Assembly (NCBI GenBank): GCA_017883285.1
Contig: JADGNV010000085.1
Coordinates: 1-40,104 of the forward strand
Source of the DNA: Candidatus Aminicenantota bacterium
GTDB lineage: Bacteria; Acidobacteriota; Aminicenantia; Aminicenantales; UBA4085
DNA: 40,104 bases
Direction of reading: 5' to 3'
Positions 39,125 through 40,104 of the stretch are shown piece after piece; within the stretch, counting starts at the first letter, position 1, and the number at the start of each line of letters is the position of its first letter. The position numbers and the translations under genes are program-made. The notes below the pieces were generated by a model. That model was not told where the DNA came from, searched no databases, and saw nothing but the letters and a program-made list of their open reading frames with translations.

Positions 39125-40104
39125 CATGTTATTCAGAGTAACAAAAGCCCTAATTGCGGTTGGCCTCGCCGCGGCCTGCCTGGCGATCCCCGCCGCGGCC
39201 GCGCAGACCAAGAACTATTATTTCCCCGACGTTCGGATCGACATCCGCCTTGCGGCCGACGGTTCGTTCACGGTCGAGGAGGAGCGGACCTTCGAATTCC
39301 GCGGCCGGTTCAGCTGGGCGTCGATGTGGCTCCCGACTCGCTACGACCGCGGCCCGCTGAGCTACCGGGTGGCGATCGAGGATTTCGACGTTCTCGACGC
39401 GGGCGGAGGTTCTCTCCGGACCGAGGTATCGGCCCCGGGCGATCGGTTCGAAGCCAAGTGGTTCTTTTCCGCGGCCAACGAGCGGCGGACGTTCCGCATC
39501 CGCTACCGCGTCCGGGGGGCCGTCTTCAGCTATCCGGACCTCACCGAAATCTATTGGCAGGCGATCGGCGGCGGCTGGGAGAAGCCGACGCGGAACGCCT
39601 CCGTCACCGTCCATCTCCCGGCGCCCATCGCCTCTAAGGACGACCTTCTGATCTATGGGCACGGCCCGCTGTCCGGCGTGCCGGCGATCCTGGACACATC
39701 GACCGCGCGCTTCACGGCGACGAACGTGAAGGCGGGGCAGTTCCTCGAGATCCGGATGGCCTGGCCTTCCGGCCTCGTGGCCGGCGTCCCGTCCACCCAA
39801 TACAATCGTGAAACCCTCCGGCGGGAGGAAGCCCGCTTCGTCCAGGACACCGTGGCCCGCCTCGAGAAGGAGCGCGAGGCCGAAGCCCGTCGGGCCCGGA
39901 CGCTGAAAACGCTGACCGGCGTGTGGCTGGGCGCCCTGCTTCTCGTCCCGCTCCTTTGGCTCCCGTTCTTCATGCGGACCTGGAGGCGGGTCGGTCAGGA
40001 TTACCATTTTTCGGACTTGCCCGAATATTTCCGCGAGCCGGCCTCCAACCTGCCGCCGGCGCTCGTCGAACTCCTGATGAAAGAAGGCGTGGGGATCACT
40101 CCGA
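39125..40104 (+). CDS. DUF2207 domain membrane protein (3' end outside window)
   Basis: About 326 residues are visible. A signal peptide (1 to about 26, AAAAA-QT) is followed by a beta-rich extracytoplasmic domain typical of DUF2207: PDVRIDIRLAADGSFTVEEERTFEFRGRFSWASMWLPT, then RFEAKWFFSAANERRTFRIRYRVRGAV and PDLTEIYWQAIGGGWEKPTRNASVTVHLP. A charged coiled region (ETLRREEARFVQDTVARLEKEREAEARRA) leads into a transmembrane helix (LTGVWLGALLLVPLLWLPFFM) and a cytoplasmic stretch starting YFREPASNLPPALVELLM, where family members continue into a long C-terminal region. Function of the family is unknown. Start has only a weak GGGA site. Confidence 0.82.

Noticed and set aside
1-40104. CRISPR arrays, tRNA or rRNA genes
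   Set aside because: No regularly spaced repeats and no cloverleaf or rRNA-like sequence seen in the gaps; covariance-model searches were not possible.

Overview
The window looks like a piece of a GC-rich bacterial chromosome. From about 6.7 kb onward coding DNA is roughly 60-65% GC by eye, genes have ordinary Shine-Dalgarno sites and sigma70-like promoters, and many products carry Sec signal peptides. Outer-membrane beta-barrel sequences point to a diderm. The mix of M14 and M1 peptidases, orphan carbohydrate-active proteins, Gfo/Idh/MocA plus 3-keto-disaccharide hydrolase (DUF1080) genes and an archaeal-type GatDE pair suggests an Acidobacteriota-related heterotroph, perhaps Candidatus Aminicenantes. 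That placement is inference; no rRNA marker is present.

Left 6.6 kb (accessory, lower GC): a minus-strand run of three small DNA-binding proteins (ribbon-helix-helix, XRE, excisionase-type HTH) leads into a proline-rich protein interrupted by two compensating frameshifts. Next come the 3' fragment of an outer-membrane barrel gene, an AAA_14/DUF4143 ATPase with its own promoter, and a truncated IS5-type transposase that keeps one element end and its promoter. A secreted HExGH metalloprotease-like protein and a small outer-membrane barrel follow.

6.7-12.7 kb: a secreted YVTN-type beta-propeller ends at a strong terminator and faces a minus-strand unit of an AhpD-like protein, a large secreted protein with a mutarotase-like C-terminal part, and a tRNA-dihydrouridine synthase fused to a Maf nucleotide pyrophosphatase.

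12.7-22.8 kb: a divergent promoter drives gatE-gatD, the archaeal-type Glu-tRNA(Gln) amidotransferase. It is followed by a bacterial-PH membrane protein, an M1 aminopeptidase, a multi-pass membrane protein, a ProXp/YbaK-type tRNA deacylase and a cytoplasmic TIM-barrel glycosidase-like protein.

22.8-34.7 kb: a heparinase II/III-like lyase diverges from a ferredoxin-type protein. Then come a DUF6305-like/M14 carboxypeptidase operon, and an operon of an ion-transporter-superfamily permease, an unlisted 51-residue membrane protein and an aspartoacylase-type deacylase. A UMF1 transporter and a ferritin-like protein follow.

34.7-40.1 kb: an operon with visible promoter and terminator encodes an MFS nucleoside-symporter-type transporter, a Gfo/Idh/MocA oxidoreductase and a sugar isomerase/epimerase-DUF1080 fusion. 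It is probably a 3-keto-glycoside pathway. A divergent DUF2207 membrane protein runs off the right edge.

The most notable items are the bacterial GatDE pair, the Dus-Maf fusion, the 3-keto-glycoside operon and the small membrane protein between transporter and deacylase.
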